The translations under genes were made by a program, and so were the position numbers. A stretch of DNA of 22,867 bases from a virus, in the IMG/VR virus record IMGVR_UViG_3300017991_005533, positions 1-22,867 of that record; one strand, written 5' to 3'. The notes beneath the pieces are model-generated. The model saw nothing but the letters and a program-made list of their open reading frames with translations. It was not told the origin of the DNA and ran no database searches. Positions 7,872-15,577 of this stretch are shown piece by piece. The first letter of the stretch is position 1, and each line of letters starts with the position of its first letter.

Positions 7872-10169
7872 CTACTCCTGCCGACTACCTCCTCCTGGTA
7901 CGACTCTCTTGACCTCGTCGTAGTTTCGTTTCAGTATGGCTAGTCGGGTTAGGTGCTCCTCGACATCGATGTCACCTATGTGGCGAGCTCTGGCTTTTTC
8001 AAGGTAGGTTTTCGCCCGCTCAAGTGATACAGAAAGATCGAGATCTTTCCTCTTGTCAGGGTCAGTCTGTTCCCAGTCCTTCTCTGCTGCGGTGAGGAAG
8101 AATGTTCCGACTGTGTCGGAGAACCGCGCGTTCCAGACCGCCGTCACGGTTTCCAGTCTCCCAAGCTCGATTATATACTTCTGGATCTCTCCCGCCTCGA
8201 CACCAGTCATGGTGCCCACATACGCACAGTGGTTAACGGAGTATGCCCATGCCAACTGGTTCTCCCGCAGCGCCTTGTGGGCCTCCCCGCCCAGAAAGAA
8301 ACTCTTGCGCGCCCACTCAGCAATCTCTGATGCAACATCCGCTTCCGTGTCCGTTGTGATCATTCCTCCAAGATTGCTGAGTCTCCAGGCGTGATAAAGC
8401 ACGTACCCGACACCTAGTAGGACACCTCTTCTCTGCGCTCCGGAAAGTCCCTCATACAAACCCCAGATTCTATTTACAATTGCTCGCCTTTCATCATGGG
8501 TGGCCGCTCTGCCAATCCTCATTTCCGCTGCTGCTTGTATGACCAACAAGCTTGGAGGAACTTGCCCGCCCCCGGTCCCTGCCACGCATTCGTCCGCGAG
8601 ATCCACCAGCTGCTCATAGCAATGGATGCTCCAAAGCACGCCGCATACGAGCATGCAGCGCCTTGGGTTCGTTCGGGCTTCGTCCATCCACATCGCCGCA
8701 CGACTGGCATGAGCGGCGATATCGCCTTCGTCTTCTCGTCGCAGAAGCGAATCCAGAAGGTCTATTAGCTCTGCCTGCTCACTAGGACTCAGGGAATACC
8801 CCCAGCGCACGAGCCCGAGGTCTCGCATGACGTCATCTATCTTGCTTTCAAACCGTTGTCGAGTACGCAGGGTAGCTTCCACTACTTTTCTGAAGTCTCT
8901 TGTCCACCTACCCATTCTGTAAACTTTGGACTCCAGGCGCGATCTGACTTCTTGGATCTGCTCAGAGACGAGCACGCCAGTGTCGGATCTGGCGGCGAAA
9001 TCGAATACACGTGTCCATTGTCTTAGCACTTCGAATTTCTGAAGACTCTCGGGGATACGACCGCTCGTCCATACGTTGTCCATTGTTGCAAGCTGCTCGA
9101 AGTCCCCGATTAGAGCTCTGAGCTCACGCCCGCCCAGCTCAATCTGCTTCATAGCCTCATCGAAATCCGCCTCTGATGAACTTAAGGTGTCTTCGATCTT
9201 CTCGGACAGGGTCTTGAGATCCTCGAGTGTACCAAGGCTGCCACGCCCTCCAGTCATTGTCAGTTCCGCAAACCAGGCGCGCATGACAAAGTAGTCAGCA
9301 TCACGTATCACGACTTCGGAATCGATCGGAGCCGCCATTCCAGAAACGGGGGCGGTCTTGTATGACAATAGGCTCCGAAGCTCATCGTCACCATAAATCA
9401 ACTCCCCCAAGTTAGTCATTGTCTCGGTGTAGAAGCGCACTATTTCGCTGGAACTCTCTTCTTCCCTTTGCCTGATAAAGTAGACAAGGCATGTCAAGGC
9501 CGCAGCGTCTTGAAATACATTGATCGAGAGCCCTGGTCTCTTCGCGCCTAGAATCTTGTTTATCTTGCAAACAACATCTTCATTTGCTGGGAGAAGCTCG
9601 TACATCTCTGGCCCCATCTTATCAAACGATAGGATCTTGTCTCTCTCATAACGACGCAGTCTATGGCACCACGTCCCGTTTGCTTGTTCTATTCGTGCAA
9701 AGATCTCCCCTGGCTTCTTACGAAGGATTTCCACAAAGCGCTCTACACGATCTCTTTCATCACTTCCGTCGTCGGGGCCTTTCCCAGTCACAACATCATC
9801 AAGCTGCGACATAGCATCCCAGATGCCTTTTGACCGTAGGAACTCGCGGGCCTTGTCCAGGAACGCTTCCTGATCCCGTATCGTCGCGAATTGGGACTGA
9901 CGACCCAGCTCTTTGTTTAACTCGAATGCATGGGGCCTAAGCATGTGAATCTTCCCCAGGAATCCGCATGATAGGAGAGCTCTGACCACAAGTTGATGAG
10001 GTGAGCGGCCGTAATCCTGGGCTTCGAGACCCATGATGACACCCAGTACTACGTCTGCATCGTGATAGAATACAATGGGAATCCCGTTTAATTCAAGTTC
10101 GCGATCGTATAGAGACAGCCCAAGCGCTCTGGCGAATCGTGCAACCCGGTCCTGTGTCTTCTCAACCAA
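7872..10169 (-). CDS. 765-aa protein with PIN-like nuclease N-terminus and helical C-terminus
   Basis: The chosen start is TTG at 10169, six bases after an excellent AAGGAGA site (10176-10182). Residues 30-50 read as a strand plus acidic motif (IPIVFYHDADVVLGVIMG; D37, D39). E83 follows in MLRPHAFELNKEL. D221 sits in SINVFQDAAAL, and VRFYTET (244-250) sits where PIN domains usually have a strand ending T-x-D. This order (D, E, D, T/E) fits a PIN-like RNase of about 250 residues, though the last acidic position is Glu. Residues about 260-765 are almost all helical, with tetratricopeptide-like pairs near the end, suggesting sensing or oligomerisation. No known family name is assigned. Likely co-transcribed with the small exported protein 51 bases upstream. 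An RNA-cutting, infection-triggered effector is the best guess. The existence of the gene is near certain; the PIN call is moderate. Confidence 0.75.
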   Translation of the reverse strand: MVEKTQDRVARFARALGLSLYDRELELNGIPIVFYHDADVVLGVIMGLEAQDYGRSPHQLVVRALLSCGFLGKIHMLRPHAFELNKELGRQSQFATIRDQEAFLDKAREFLRSKGIWDAMSQLDDVVTGKGPDDGSDERDRVERFVEILRKKPGEIFARIEQANGTWCHRLRRYERDKILSFDKMGPEMYELLPANEDVVCKINKILGAKRPGLSINVFQDAAALTCLVYFIRQREEESSSEIVRFYTETMTNLGELIYGDDELRSLLSYKTAPVSGMAAPIDSEVVIRDADYFVMRAWFAELTMTGGRGSLGTLEDLKTLSEKIEDTLSSSEADFDEAMKQIELGGRELRALIGDFEQLATMDNVWTSGRIPESLQKFEVLRQWTRVFDFAARSDTGVLVSEQIQEVRSRLESKVYRMGRWTRDFRKVVEATLRTRQRFESKIDDVMRDLGLVRWGYSLSPSEQAELIDLLDSLLRREDEGDIAAHASRAAMWMDEARTNPRRCMLVCGVLWSIHCYEQLVDLADECVAGTGGGQVPPSLLVIQAAAEMRIGRAATHDERRAIVNRIWGLYEGLSGAQRRGVLLGVGYVLYHAWRLSNLGGMITTDTEADVASEIAEWARKSFFLGGEAHKALRENQLAWAYSVNHCAYVGTMTGVEAGEIQKYIIELGRLETVTAVWNARFSDTVGTFFLTAAEKDWEQTDPDKRKDLDLSVSLERAKTYLEKARARHIGDIDVEEHLTRLAILKRNYDEVKRVVPGGGSRQE

Positions 10170-10220
10170 GGCTGATCTCCTTCTCCCTGACCTTTTCCCC
10201 GATGTCTCACCGTGACGCCC

Positions 10221-10481
10221 TTATTCTTTACAAACGGTCAGCAGGGGCGTTCGATCATTTTGGCTCCTCACGAACTCCGCGATTCTGTGGACCGACATAT
10301 GCGTATCGCTCCGATTCAGGATTGAGCTGATATGCCTCCGAATCTGGGGTGGGTCTGTCTGAGTGTCCGAGAACCAGCCACTAAACCTTGGCGGACAGGA
10401 AAACGCCACGTTTGGCGCAATTAACGCTTGCAGGAATAGGAGCGGCCATAGTCTCGAGATTACACTTAAGCCACACCTCAT
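10221..10481 (-). CDS. Small exported or membrane-anchored protein
   Basis: 86 residues from the ATG at 10481. GGGAGG (10490-10495) lies eight bases upstream, and a good promoter lies 32 bases upstream, which argues that this is a real gene. The N-terminus looks like a signal peptide: MRCGLSVISR, a hydrophobic core (LWPLLFLQALIAP), then NVAFS-C as a possible cleavage site. The cysteine after it is not in a good lipobox. The mature part is short, with a probable amphipathic helix (RRHISSILNRS) and one more cysteine near the end. No family recognised. It is the first gene of the operon that continues into the PIN-like gene 51 bases on. It could be an envelope sensor or regulator, but that is speculation. 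Confidence 0.5.
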   Translation of the reverse strand: MRCGLSVISRLWPLLFLQALIAPNVAFSCPPRFSGWFSDTQTDPPQIRRHISSILNRSDTHMSVHRIAEFVRSQNDRTPLLTVCKE

Positions 10482-10512
10482 AGCTGATACCTCCCTGACT
10501 TCTCAACATATT

Positions 10513-10541
10513 ACGATAGCACAGGGCCAATGTGTTGTCAA
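10513..10541 (-). promoter_or_regulatory. Sigma-70-type promoter for the PIN-like operon
   Basis: On the minus strand a perfect TTGACA (-35, 10536-10541) is followed by a 17-base spacer and TATCGT (-10, 10513-10518). The -10 is preceded by TG-C, an extended -10. Transcription would start near 10505, about 25 bases before the ATG at 10481, with the GGGAGG site between. Spacing and fit are close to ideal. No operator repeat is obvious around it. Confidence 0.65.
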
Positions 10542-10988
10542 TACATTATTGGCTTAGTGTCCCCAAGTTCCAAGAGTCACCTGGAGGTTAATTGAAATAC
10601 GTTCGACAGCGATTTGCCTCTGAGTGATCGCCATGGCGAGTTTCTCGCTGCACGATGCATGATTGATGCTACGCAATCTGCCAACGCTTAGCAGGGATAG
10701 AGATTGTGCGTGGCGTCCGACGAACTCCAGGTGTGTCCCACCACACCTAACGCTGCGAATGGCAGCTTCCTTTTCACTCAGCCTCTGCCAACCACTTCAT
10801 GCACTGCAGCTTCTAGCTTGTGATCGGACCGTCCCCGATGCTGTCCGAGCAACAGACACGACAACGCCATCCCTATCCCATGTCCCCATCCTTGACCCTC
10901 ACCCCCCCTTTGTCCTTTAGAGGCGGTATGTCCTCGCCCAACACCGGGCAGAGGGCATTGCTGCGCACCGGATTGCAGGGGGGAAGCC
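10542..10988. other. 447-bp intergenic stretch, left edge of the next phage block
   Basis: I see no gene. The left part lies upstream of the minus-strand promoter and the right part leads into the + strand phage block, so the two units diverge here. The last 70 bases are GC-rich, like phage DNA, and could be the 3' end of a lost phage gene. No clear + promoter is visible. A pyrimidine-rich run (CACCCCCCCTTTGTCC) near 10900 is the main irregularity. Confidence 0.35.
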
Positions 10989-11315
10989 ATGTTCCGACAG
11001 GAAGCCCTCGCCAGGGGCCGCTACAAGCGAGTCCCCGATCGTTGGGAAACCGAGTTCGGCCGCTGGGTGAGCGACTTCGGCGTGCCGCGCATCGTGGCCG
11101 CGCTCGCCCGTGACCCCGACCTACGCGTGACGAATCAGGCTGTGTACGAGTGGTTGCGGGGCCACGCACCCCGGCCAGCCCGGGCGATAGCGCTGGTTGA
11201 GATGTCGCGCGGCCGTCTCACGCTTGAGGCGATCTATCAGCACAGCCGTGAAGTCCGGCGGCCGCCGGATGCCGTCATGGAAGATATGCCAGCACAAGGA
11301 AGGCTTGAACGATGA
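10989..11315 (+). CDS. Phage HTH DNA-binding protein
   Basis: 108 residues from the ATG at 10989, a few bases after GGGGGGAAG. Residues about 22-60 form a helix-turn-helix: FGVPRIVAALARDPDLRVTNQAVYEWLRG, where the second helix reads TNQAVYEWL. A conserved tail follows (SRGRLTLEAIYQH) that I associate with small phage and mobile-element regulators recognising DNA by a Cro/YdaS-like fold. The stop overlaps the start of the next gene (ATGA), so it is cotranslated with a tail gene. This is an unusual place for a classic repressor. It may regulate late genes or be a cargo gene. The HTH is confident, the target unknown. Confidence 0.7.
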   Translation: MFRQEALARGRYKRVPDRWETEFGRWVSDFGVPRIVAALARDPDLRVTNQAVYEWLRGHAPRPARAIALVEMSRGRLTLEAIYQHSREVRRPPDAVMEDMPAQGRLER

Positions 11316-11977
11316 ACATCAACGTGCAAATAGACTCCACCGCGCTCGTCCTTCGCCTCCAGAACGGCCAACGACGGCTGGCATACGCCGTGGTGAACGC
11401 GATCAACAACACGGCCAAGCGAATCCAGGAAGCGGAGCGCCGGCGCGTCGAAGAGGAGTTCACCGTCCGCAAGACGCAATTCATCCGCCGCGAGGCTGCA
11501 ATCATAAAGCCCTTCGCCTCGGTCAAGCAGGGCAGGCCGTTCGCGGAGATCTCCGTTGGAAAGAAGCCCCGCCTCCTACTGTCGTTATTCGAACGTGGAG
11601 CTACACGCAAGCCCGCCACATCTGGGGCGAGGAGAGTCGCAGAACCCGTGGTTGGCGGGCCTGCGCGTCCGGAGTTCCGGAGGCCCGTAACTCCCGAGTT
11701 CAAGTTGAGGCGACTGAGATTCGACCGCACCTCGACAGGAAAGCGACGCGCGGGCGTCACGCAGACTAAGACATATCTCGTTCCGGGCGTTGGGATCTTC
11801 CAGCGCCTCGGTGCTGAAGCGGCCCGCGCGGTCTACATCTTCACTAGCGGCAAGAAGCTTAAGCCGCGCTTGCGGTTCGTCAAGACCGCCGAGCAGGTCG
11901 CGCAGAAGTGGTTTCGAGAGGAGTTGGAGCGCGAGGTCGTCAACGCGATAGCAAGAGCTCGGGGGAAAGGTCTATGA
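11312..11977 (+). CDS. Phage minor tail protein, gpZ-like
   Basis: 221 residues, starting in an ATGA overlap with the HTH gene. The N-terminal 60 residues (VVNAINNTAKRIQEAERRRVEEEFTVRK) match the helical start of prophage minor tail protein Z (GPZ) relatives, where an N-terminal AxxxAINxTA-type helix is conserved. The centre (IIKPFASVKQGRPFAEISVG) and the basic C-terminal half, with LVPGVGIFQR and YIFTSG, are also typical. It probably acts at the tail terminus/head-tail interface, as gpZ-like proteins do. It ends in an ATGA overlap with the next frame, so at least three genes were coupled in the parent phage. In normal phage order this gene would lie after the terminase, not before it. Confidence 0.65.
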   Translation: MNINVQIDSTALVLRLQNGQRRLAYAVVNAINNTAKRIQEAERRRVEEEFTVRKTQFIRREAAIIKPFASVKQGRPFAEISVGKKPRLLLSLFERGATRKPATSGARRVAEPVVGGPARPEFRRPVTPEFKLRRLRFDRTSTGKRRAGVTQTKTYLVPGVGIFQRLGAEAARAVYIFTSGKKLKPRLRFVKTAEQVAQKWFREELEREVVNAIARARGKGL

Positions 11978-12180
11978 GCTATCGCGCATACACTATAGTT
12001 ACTGTAACGCCATCTGAAACGCGGGTGCCGGCGACCCCGGTATTCGTTACGTCGGAGAGCTCCGAAACAACCGAACGAACGCCGAACGCCCGAACACTAC
12101 CATTGTGGGGGAGCAAGGGCGAATACGATCATCCGCCGCGGCGGCAGAGGTGGTCGGGCCTCCCAGCTTTCAGAGGGTAG
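11974..12180 (+). CDS. Truncated start of the next phage gene
   Basis: 68 codons starting in an ATGA overlap with the gpZ-like gene, so its start is credible. The first 25 residues (MSYRAYTIVTVTPSETRV) look like a normal phage protein. Later residues become proline/arginine/serine-rich and end abruptly just before the methyltransferase remnant. I read it as the 5' end of a tail gene whose remainder was lost at a junction between about 12060 and 12200. No function can be assigned. Confidence 0.45.
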   Translation: MSYRAYTIVTVTPSETRVPATPVFVTSESSETTERTPNARTLPLWGSKGEYDHPPRRQRWSGLPAFRG

Positions 12181-12217
12181 TCTGAGAAGCCCGCAGACGG
12201 CGCCGTCCCCGACGCCG

Positions 12218-12446
12218 GCCGGAAGAGCTCGGAACCACCCATAACCAGTCGCACCGCCTCCCCGTCGGATCCATCGATTCTCCAGACCGAAGAAGAATGT
12301 GCTGGGTTTTGTTGGCGGCAACCGGAGCCCACTCATTGAGGCTGACAGAGCAGCGACCGTGTCTTATGATGTAGCTGGACCCCAAGCACTGCGATGTTAT
12401 CGTTGAAAGATGGCAGGCGGCCACGGGTCAACAATGGGGTGTCTGA
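12218..12446 (+). pseudogene. 3' remnant of a phage DNA methyltransferase
   Basis: No open frame spans this, but translation across frames recovers a beta-class DNA methyltransferase end. One frame gives ARNHP, a TAA stop (12242), PVA, then RFSRPKKNVLGFVGGNRSPLIEAD and SYDV. This matches the usual HPTMKPVAL, NSSRP, VLDxFxGSGSTLIAAE and CYxxE blocks. After a loss of two bases near 12371 the next frame continues LDPKHCDVIVERWQAATGQQW to a TGA at 12444. That is the standard ELDPKYCDVIVxRWxxxTG ending. The catalytic DPPY region is absent. Phages often place such a methyltransferase directly before the small terminase, as here. The gene is clearly dead. Confidence 0.75.
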
Positions 12447-12506
12447 GTCCGACAGAGCCGCCCTGGAGGCGGTTGCCAGTGACCCGGCTGATCGAGGTGA
12501 GTAAAT

Positions 12507-13070
12507 ATGGCAGGCAAACAAAAGAGGGAGCTTATCTCCCAGCGTGAGTATGCGCGCCGCTGTGGACTATCCCCTTCCACTGTGAATGAAGCAATCAAAC
12601 GCGGCCGAATCACGCTCGTAAAGGGCAAGATAGACCCGATTCTGGCGGATCGGGAGTGGGCTGAGAACACCGATCCAAGTACGCCCCGAAACCGCATTAC
12701 GGGAAATCCCAAACAGAGAAAGCCTCGAGGCCAGCCGTCCCAGCCCATGGACCTGGGTGGCGGAAACGACGGCACGAGCGGCAGCGGGAGCGCAGTCGGC
12801 TACGCAAAGGCGCGCGCGGCGCGGGAGCTCTACCAGGCGCAACTCGCGAAACTCGAACTCGACCGCCAGCGCGGCATCCTCATTCGCGCCGATGAAGTCC
12901 GAATCGGGGCCTTCAATATGGCGCGCAAAGCGCGCGATCAATTGATCGCCTTGCCAGATCGCGTCTCGGCCATCCTCGCGGCGACTCAAGATGCAGCCGA
13001 GGTCCAGCGCATCCTCGAGGAGGAAATCGAGCGGATCTGCGAGGAGATCACGGATGCAGAACAGCCGTGA
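12507..13070 (+). CDS. Phage terminase small subunit
   Basis: 187 residues from the ATG at 12507, with GAGGTGA six bases upstream. The N-terminal 15-35 residues form a winged/MerR-type helix-turn-helix (SQREYARRCGLSPSTVNEAI) that would bind the packaging site. A flexible Gly/Ser/Pro-rich linker follows (about 70-95). The C-terminal helical part (ARELYQAQLAKLELDRQRG, then NMARKARDQLIALPDRVSAILA) is the conserved oligomerisation and large-subunit contact region of Nu1-like terminases. It appears full length. Its normal partner follows at once but only as a C-terminal fragment, so the protein has no ATPase to work with in this window. The binding-site location is not visible to me. Confidence 0.85.
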   Translation: MAGKQKRELISQREYARRCGLSPSTVNEAIKRGRITLVKGKIDPILADREWAENTDPSTPRNRITGNPKQRKPRGQPSQPMDLGGGNDGTSGSGSAVGYAKARAARELYQAQLAKLELDRQRGILIRADEVRIGAFNMARKARDQLIALPDRVSAILAATQDAAEVQRILEEEIERICEEITDAEQP

Positions 13071-13484
13071 CGTCTGCGAAACCGCCTGCTGGGCGAAACT
13101 CTTACCCTCTGTGTCGACACCGCCAAGGAGATCGTCTACTCACGGCTTCGGATCGGCACTCCCGGTCCGGGATACTGCCACCTTCCGGAGTCGGTCGACC
13201 CCGAGTACGTCGCGCAGCTGACCGCCGAGAAGGCTGTCCGGAAGTGGGTAAAGAACCGCGGGACCGTCCGCGAGTGGATCAAGACACGAGAGCGCAACGA
13301 GGCGCTGGACCTCGAGGTCTACTGCCTCGCGGCGCTTTACATCCTCGGGCCGACCTTTGTGAGATCCCTTCCGGAGCGCGCTGCGGCCCTGGCCAGGAGG
13401 AGCGAGGCGCAGGCAGCGGAGGACCTTAGGTCAGAAGTGCCACTCCCTAGGCGGTTGGGATGGATCGACGGGTGGCGGGGGTGA
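13071..13484 (+). pseudogene. C-terminal fragment of terminase large subunit (GpA type)
   Basis: Directly after the small-terminase stop, in the same frame but with no start codon, the DNA encodes LCVDTAKEIVYSRLR, then PGPGYCHLPES, DPEYVAQLTAEK and RNEALDLEVYCLAALYIL. It ends at a TGA (13482). This is the C-terminal nuclease/C-tail region of GpA-family large terminases, with the usual VDTAKE, GPGYxHxP, EYxxQLTAEK and RNEALDxxVYxLAAL blocks. The family is about 600-700 residues, so roughly the first four-fifths, including the Walker ATPase, is missing. The loss is an internal deletion from just after the small-subunit gene. In the 192 bases after it, before the HEPN gene, I see no portal or head-tail joining gene. 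Confidence 0.85.
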
Positions 13485-13676
13485 GTTCAGCCTCACCTCT
13501 GTGTCTGGAGATGACAGAGAGTCACTGAGTCACACTGATGCCTTTAGCGTGTCTCGATCGGGAAACGCAGCACCGACAGCGCAACCTGCAGCGCCGACTG
13601 GCGCGGGGACTGCCCCTGCACGACCCGCGACAGCAGAGCGCTCTCAGGTTCACTCGATAGTCAAATTGCCACTTGC

Positions 13677-15062
13677 TCAAATGGCTTTGAGATAGTCGCG
13701 GTCAAGCTCTCTATTCTGTGTCTTGATGCTCTTCCCCCGTCCCAGACCGTCAAGGTATCTGCACAAAATCAAGCGAGCCGTATCCTCTGCCTGGATATGG
13801 AGTACCTTGTGAGGCACGCCCTTAAGCTCTCGGGCAATGGCTGGATCAGAAAGGCCTTTGCCTTCATGCACGATAATGCTCCGGACTCCATAGAGAGCTT
13901 TCAGAAAGCCATAGGTCTCCTCGGGGTTGCGGAGTTGGCGCAGAAGCGCTGCGCCTCGCATGGCAAGTCTGTAGGCGAGTTCATTCCGTGTTTCCGTCAG
14001 GAGTACACTTTCGAGGGCTATTGTGATATCTATGAGTTTGTCTTCTCTGAGCTTCCTTGCATAGGATTGGTTGAAGCGTCGAAGGGCTAGGCTCATTTCG
14101 TGTCCCTTTTCGAGTGCCTGGGAGGAAGACAGCTGGCAAATCCTGTGATTTATAGCTTGAAGGTCGTCGGGAGTGCATCTGTAGGGCGGGGTATAAGTAA
14201 GCCACCCCTCCACACCGCAATCGTTTATTGTCCCAGTCCAGCCTCCAACTTGCCTTCCCCGACGATCTGTCGCACGGACAATTGTGCCATGGGTACCGAC
14301 CTTGCCAGCGTGTAAAAGGCGCATCGCAGTGATGGTCGTCCTGGCATCTCGTGCTGCCTGCTCCGAGACATTCATATGGGCACTCCATGTGGCAAAAAGG
14401 CGATATCGGGTCGAGATAAACTCCGAAACGCTGAAAAAACTGTATTCTCTGCCTACTGTGCTGAACGCCTCGGTCTTCTCCTCCGCTGAGAAAGGCTCCA
14501 GATCGAGGTTCGATTTCAGCGCTGTGTGAGCGCACTCCGACTCAAACCCCAGGAGTGGCACAGTGAACTTGGTCGTAATAGGTGTTATCCAGTCAGCCTT
14601 GCAACGCTCAAAGGCAGAGATGAACTTTTCGGGCTGGAACTCTAACGTTCGCTCCACTTCCAAGTACTCTGCGATGACAGCAGACAGCCGATTCAAAAGG
14701 AAGAGAAGTAGCTCATCATGGTTGTAACACTCTGCGGCGTCCCCGTCGGAGCCCTTGGAAGTGGGAACAGGGACAACTCCAGCTTGAATGAGAGCTTGGG
14801 CAGCTGACCTTGCCTCAGGGATCTGCAGGAGCAAACCGGGGGGCATATTGCGCTGGACGAAAACCGAGTACGACGATGACTTGCCATCTTCAAGGTCCCA
14901 CCGATCGCCATCCAGGAACGTAACTCGTTCCGTGGGGAAGGAGGGGACGGCACCCAGTGACGTCATATTTCTGAGGCGAGCTAGCAACGCTTCTCCGCAC
15001 GCAAGAAGTGAAGCCTGCAAAGGACGGCGACCCGCTCCCGAGTTGTCGTTTTCAGTAATCAT
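13677..15062 (-). CDS. HEPN-domain protein (ApeA-like C-terminal HEPN)
   Basis: 461 residues from the ATG at 15062; only a weak GGGG site lies upstream. The C-terminal third (about 315-440) is a HEPN domain: an ALESVLLTETRNELAYRLAMRGAALL helix pair followed by LYGVRSIIVHEGKG. R394 and H399 form the R-x4-H catalytic motif of HEPN ribonucleases. The arrangement resembles the Apea-like HEPN family, whose members act in abortive infection by cutting RNA. The N-terminal 300 residues have no family I recognise. They are mixed alpha/beta and may be the sensor. It lies inside phage DNA, opposite to the phage genes, which is typical of a defence cargo gene. The catalytic residues look intact, so it is probably active. 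Confidence 0.75.
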   Translation of the reverse strand: MITENDNSGAGRRPLQASLLACGEALLARLRNMTSLGAVPSFPTERVTFLDGDRWDLEDGKSSSYSVFVQRNMPPGLLLQIPEARSAAQALIQAGVVPVPTSKGSDGDAAECYNHDELLLFLLNRLSAVIAEYLEVERTLEFQPEKFISAFERCKADWITPITTKFTVPLLGFESECAHTALKSNLDLEPFSAEEKTEAFSTVGREYSFFSVSEFISTRYRLFATWSAHMNVSEQAARDARTTITAMRLLHAGKVGTHGTIVRATDRRGRQVGGWTGTINDCGVEGWLTYTPPYRCTPDDLQAINHRICQLSSSQALEKGHEMSLALRRFNQSYARKLREDKLIDITIALESVLLTETRNELAYRLAMRGAALLRQLRNPEETYGFLKALYGVRSIIVHEGKGLSDPAIARELKGVPHKVLHIQAEDTARLILCRYLDGLGRGKSIKTQNRELDRDYLKAI

Positions 15063-15161
15063 ATTCTCGGTGCCCCAAGATTGGCAACTTAACGTGGGCG
15101 TAACATGCGGCCACGGATGCTTCGACCGCAGGCGACGATAATGATTGTAACATCGTCCGGA

Positions 15162-15176
15162 GGCCCCAGCGGGGCC
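15162..15176. terminator. Compact GC hairpin between the minus-strand genes
   Basis: GGCCCC (15162-15167), a 3-base loop and GGGGCC (15171-15176) make a perfect 6-bp stem. A further CCG/CGG pairing lies just outside. It sits upstream of the HEPN gene and downstream of the other minus-strand genes of the island. There is no clear T-run, so a terminator role is tentative. Confidence 0.3.
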
Positions 15177-15247
15177 GTCGGTTTCACGCTGAGGTAGCTA
15201 TACTCCTGCACATGGTGAATCATCATTCGCGTAAGTCATGTAGTATC

Positions 15248-15493
15248 CTATGAAGGAGATTGACCGTGACAATGGGTGCACCTCCGTTCTCTGGCGTCGG
15301 GTCTATAGCGTGGTACGCAAAAGGATTGCGACACAGGTGAGGCTAAGGGGCTACAGCCAATCCCCTGTTCGGTGAGTGACTCCGTAAGCTTTCCAAGAGC
15401 CTTCCAGCCTTCTATGAATCGCTCTAGGAGCGTGATGAGCACCCCGAGATCATTCTCGTTCCCTTTCGGGCTCTCTTCCTTCGGTGAGTTCAC
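15248..15493 (-). CDS. Possible small protein, low confidence
   Basis: 81 codons from a GTG at 15493, with GGAGA about 12 bases upstream. The first 45 residues look protein-like: a charged start, then a helix (LGVLITLLERFIEGWKALGKL). The end is Cys/Arg-rich and looks like read-through. It lies between two larger same-strand genes of the island. It could be a small partner or antitoxin-sized protein, or simply noise. No family recognised. Confidence 0.3.
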   Translation of the reverse strand: MNSPKEESPKGNENDLGVLITLLERFIEGWKALGKLTESLTEQGIGCSPLASPVSQSFCVPRYRPDARERRCTHCHGQSPS

Positions 15494-15577
15494 CGTTCAG
15501 GGTCTCCATTGGGCTAACGCGCTGGTTCAGCTGTGCCGCTATGCGCGGCCGGCTCCCACCGATTGTCAGCCCCCATG

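Noticed and set aside
13067-13429. 120-codon + frame overlapping the terminase fragment
   Set aside because: The neighbouring frame gives clear large-terminase blocks, while this one gives only Arg/Pro/Gly-rich sequence.
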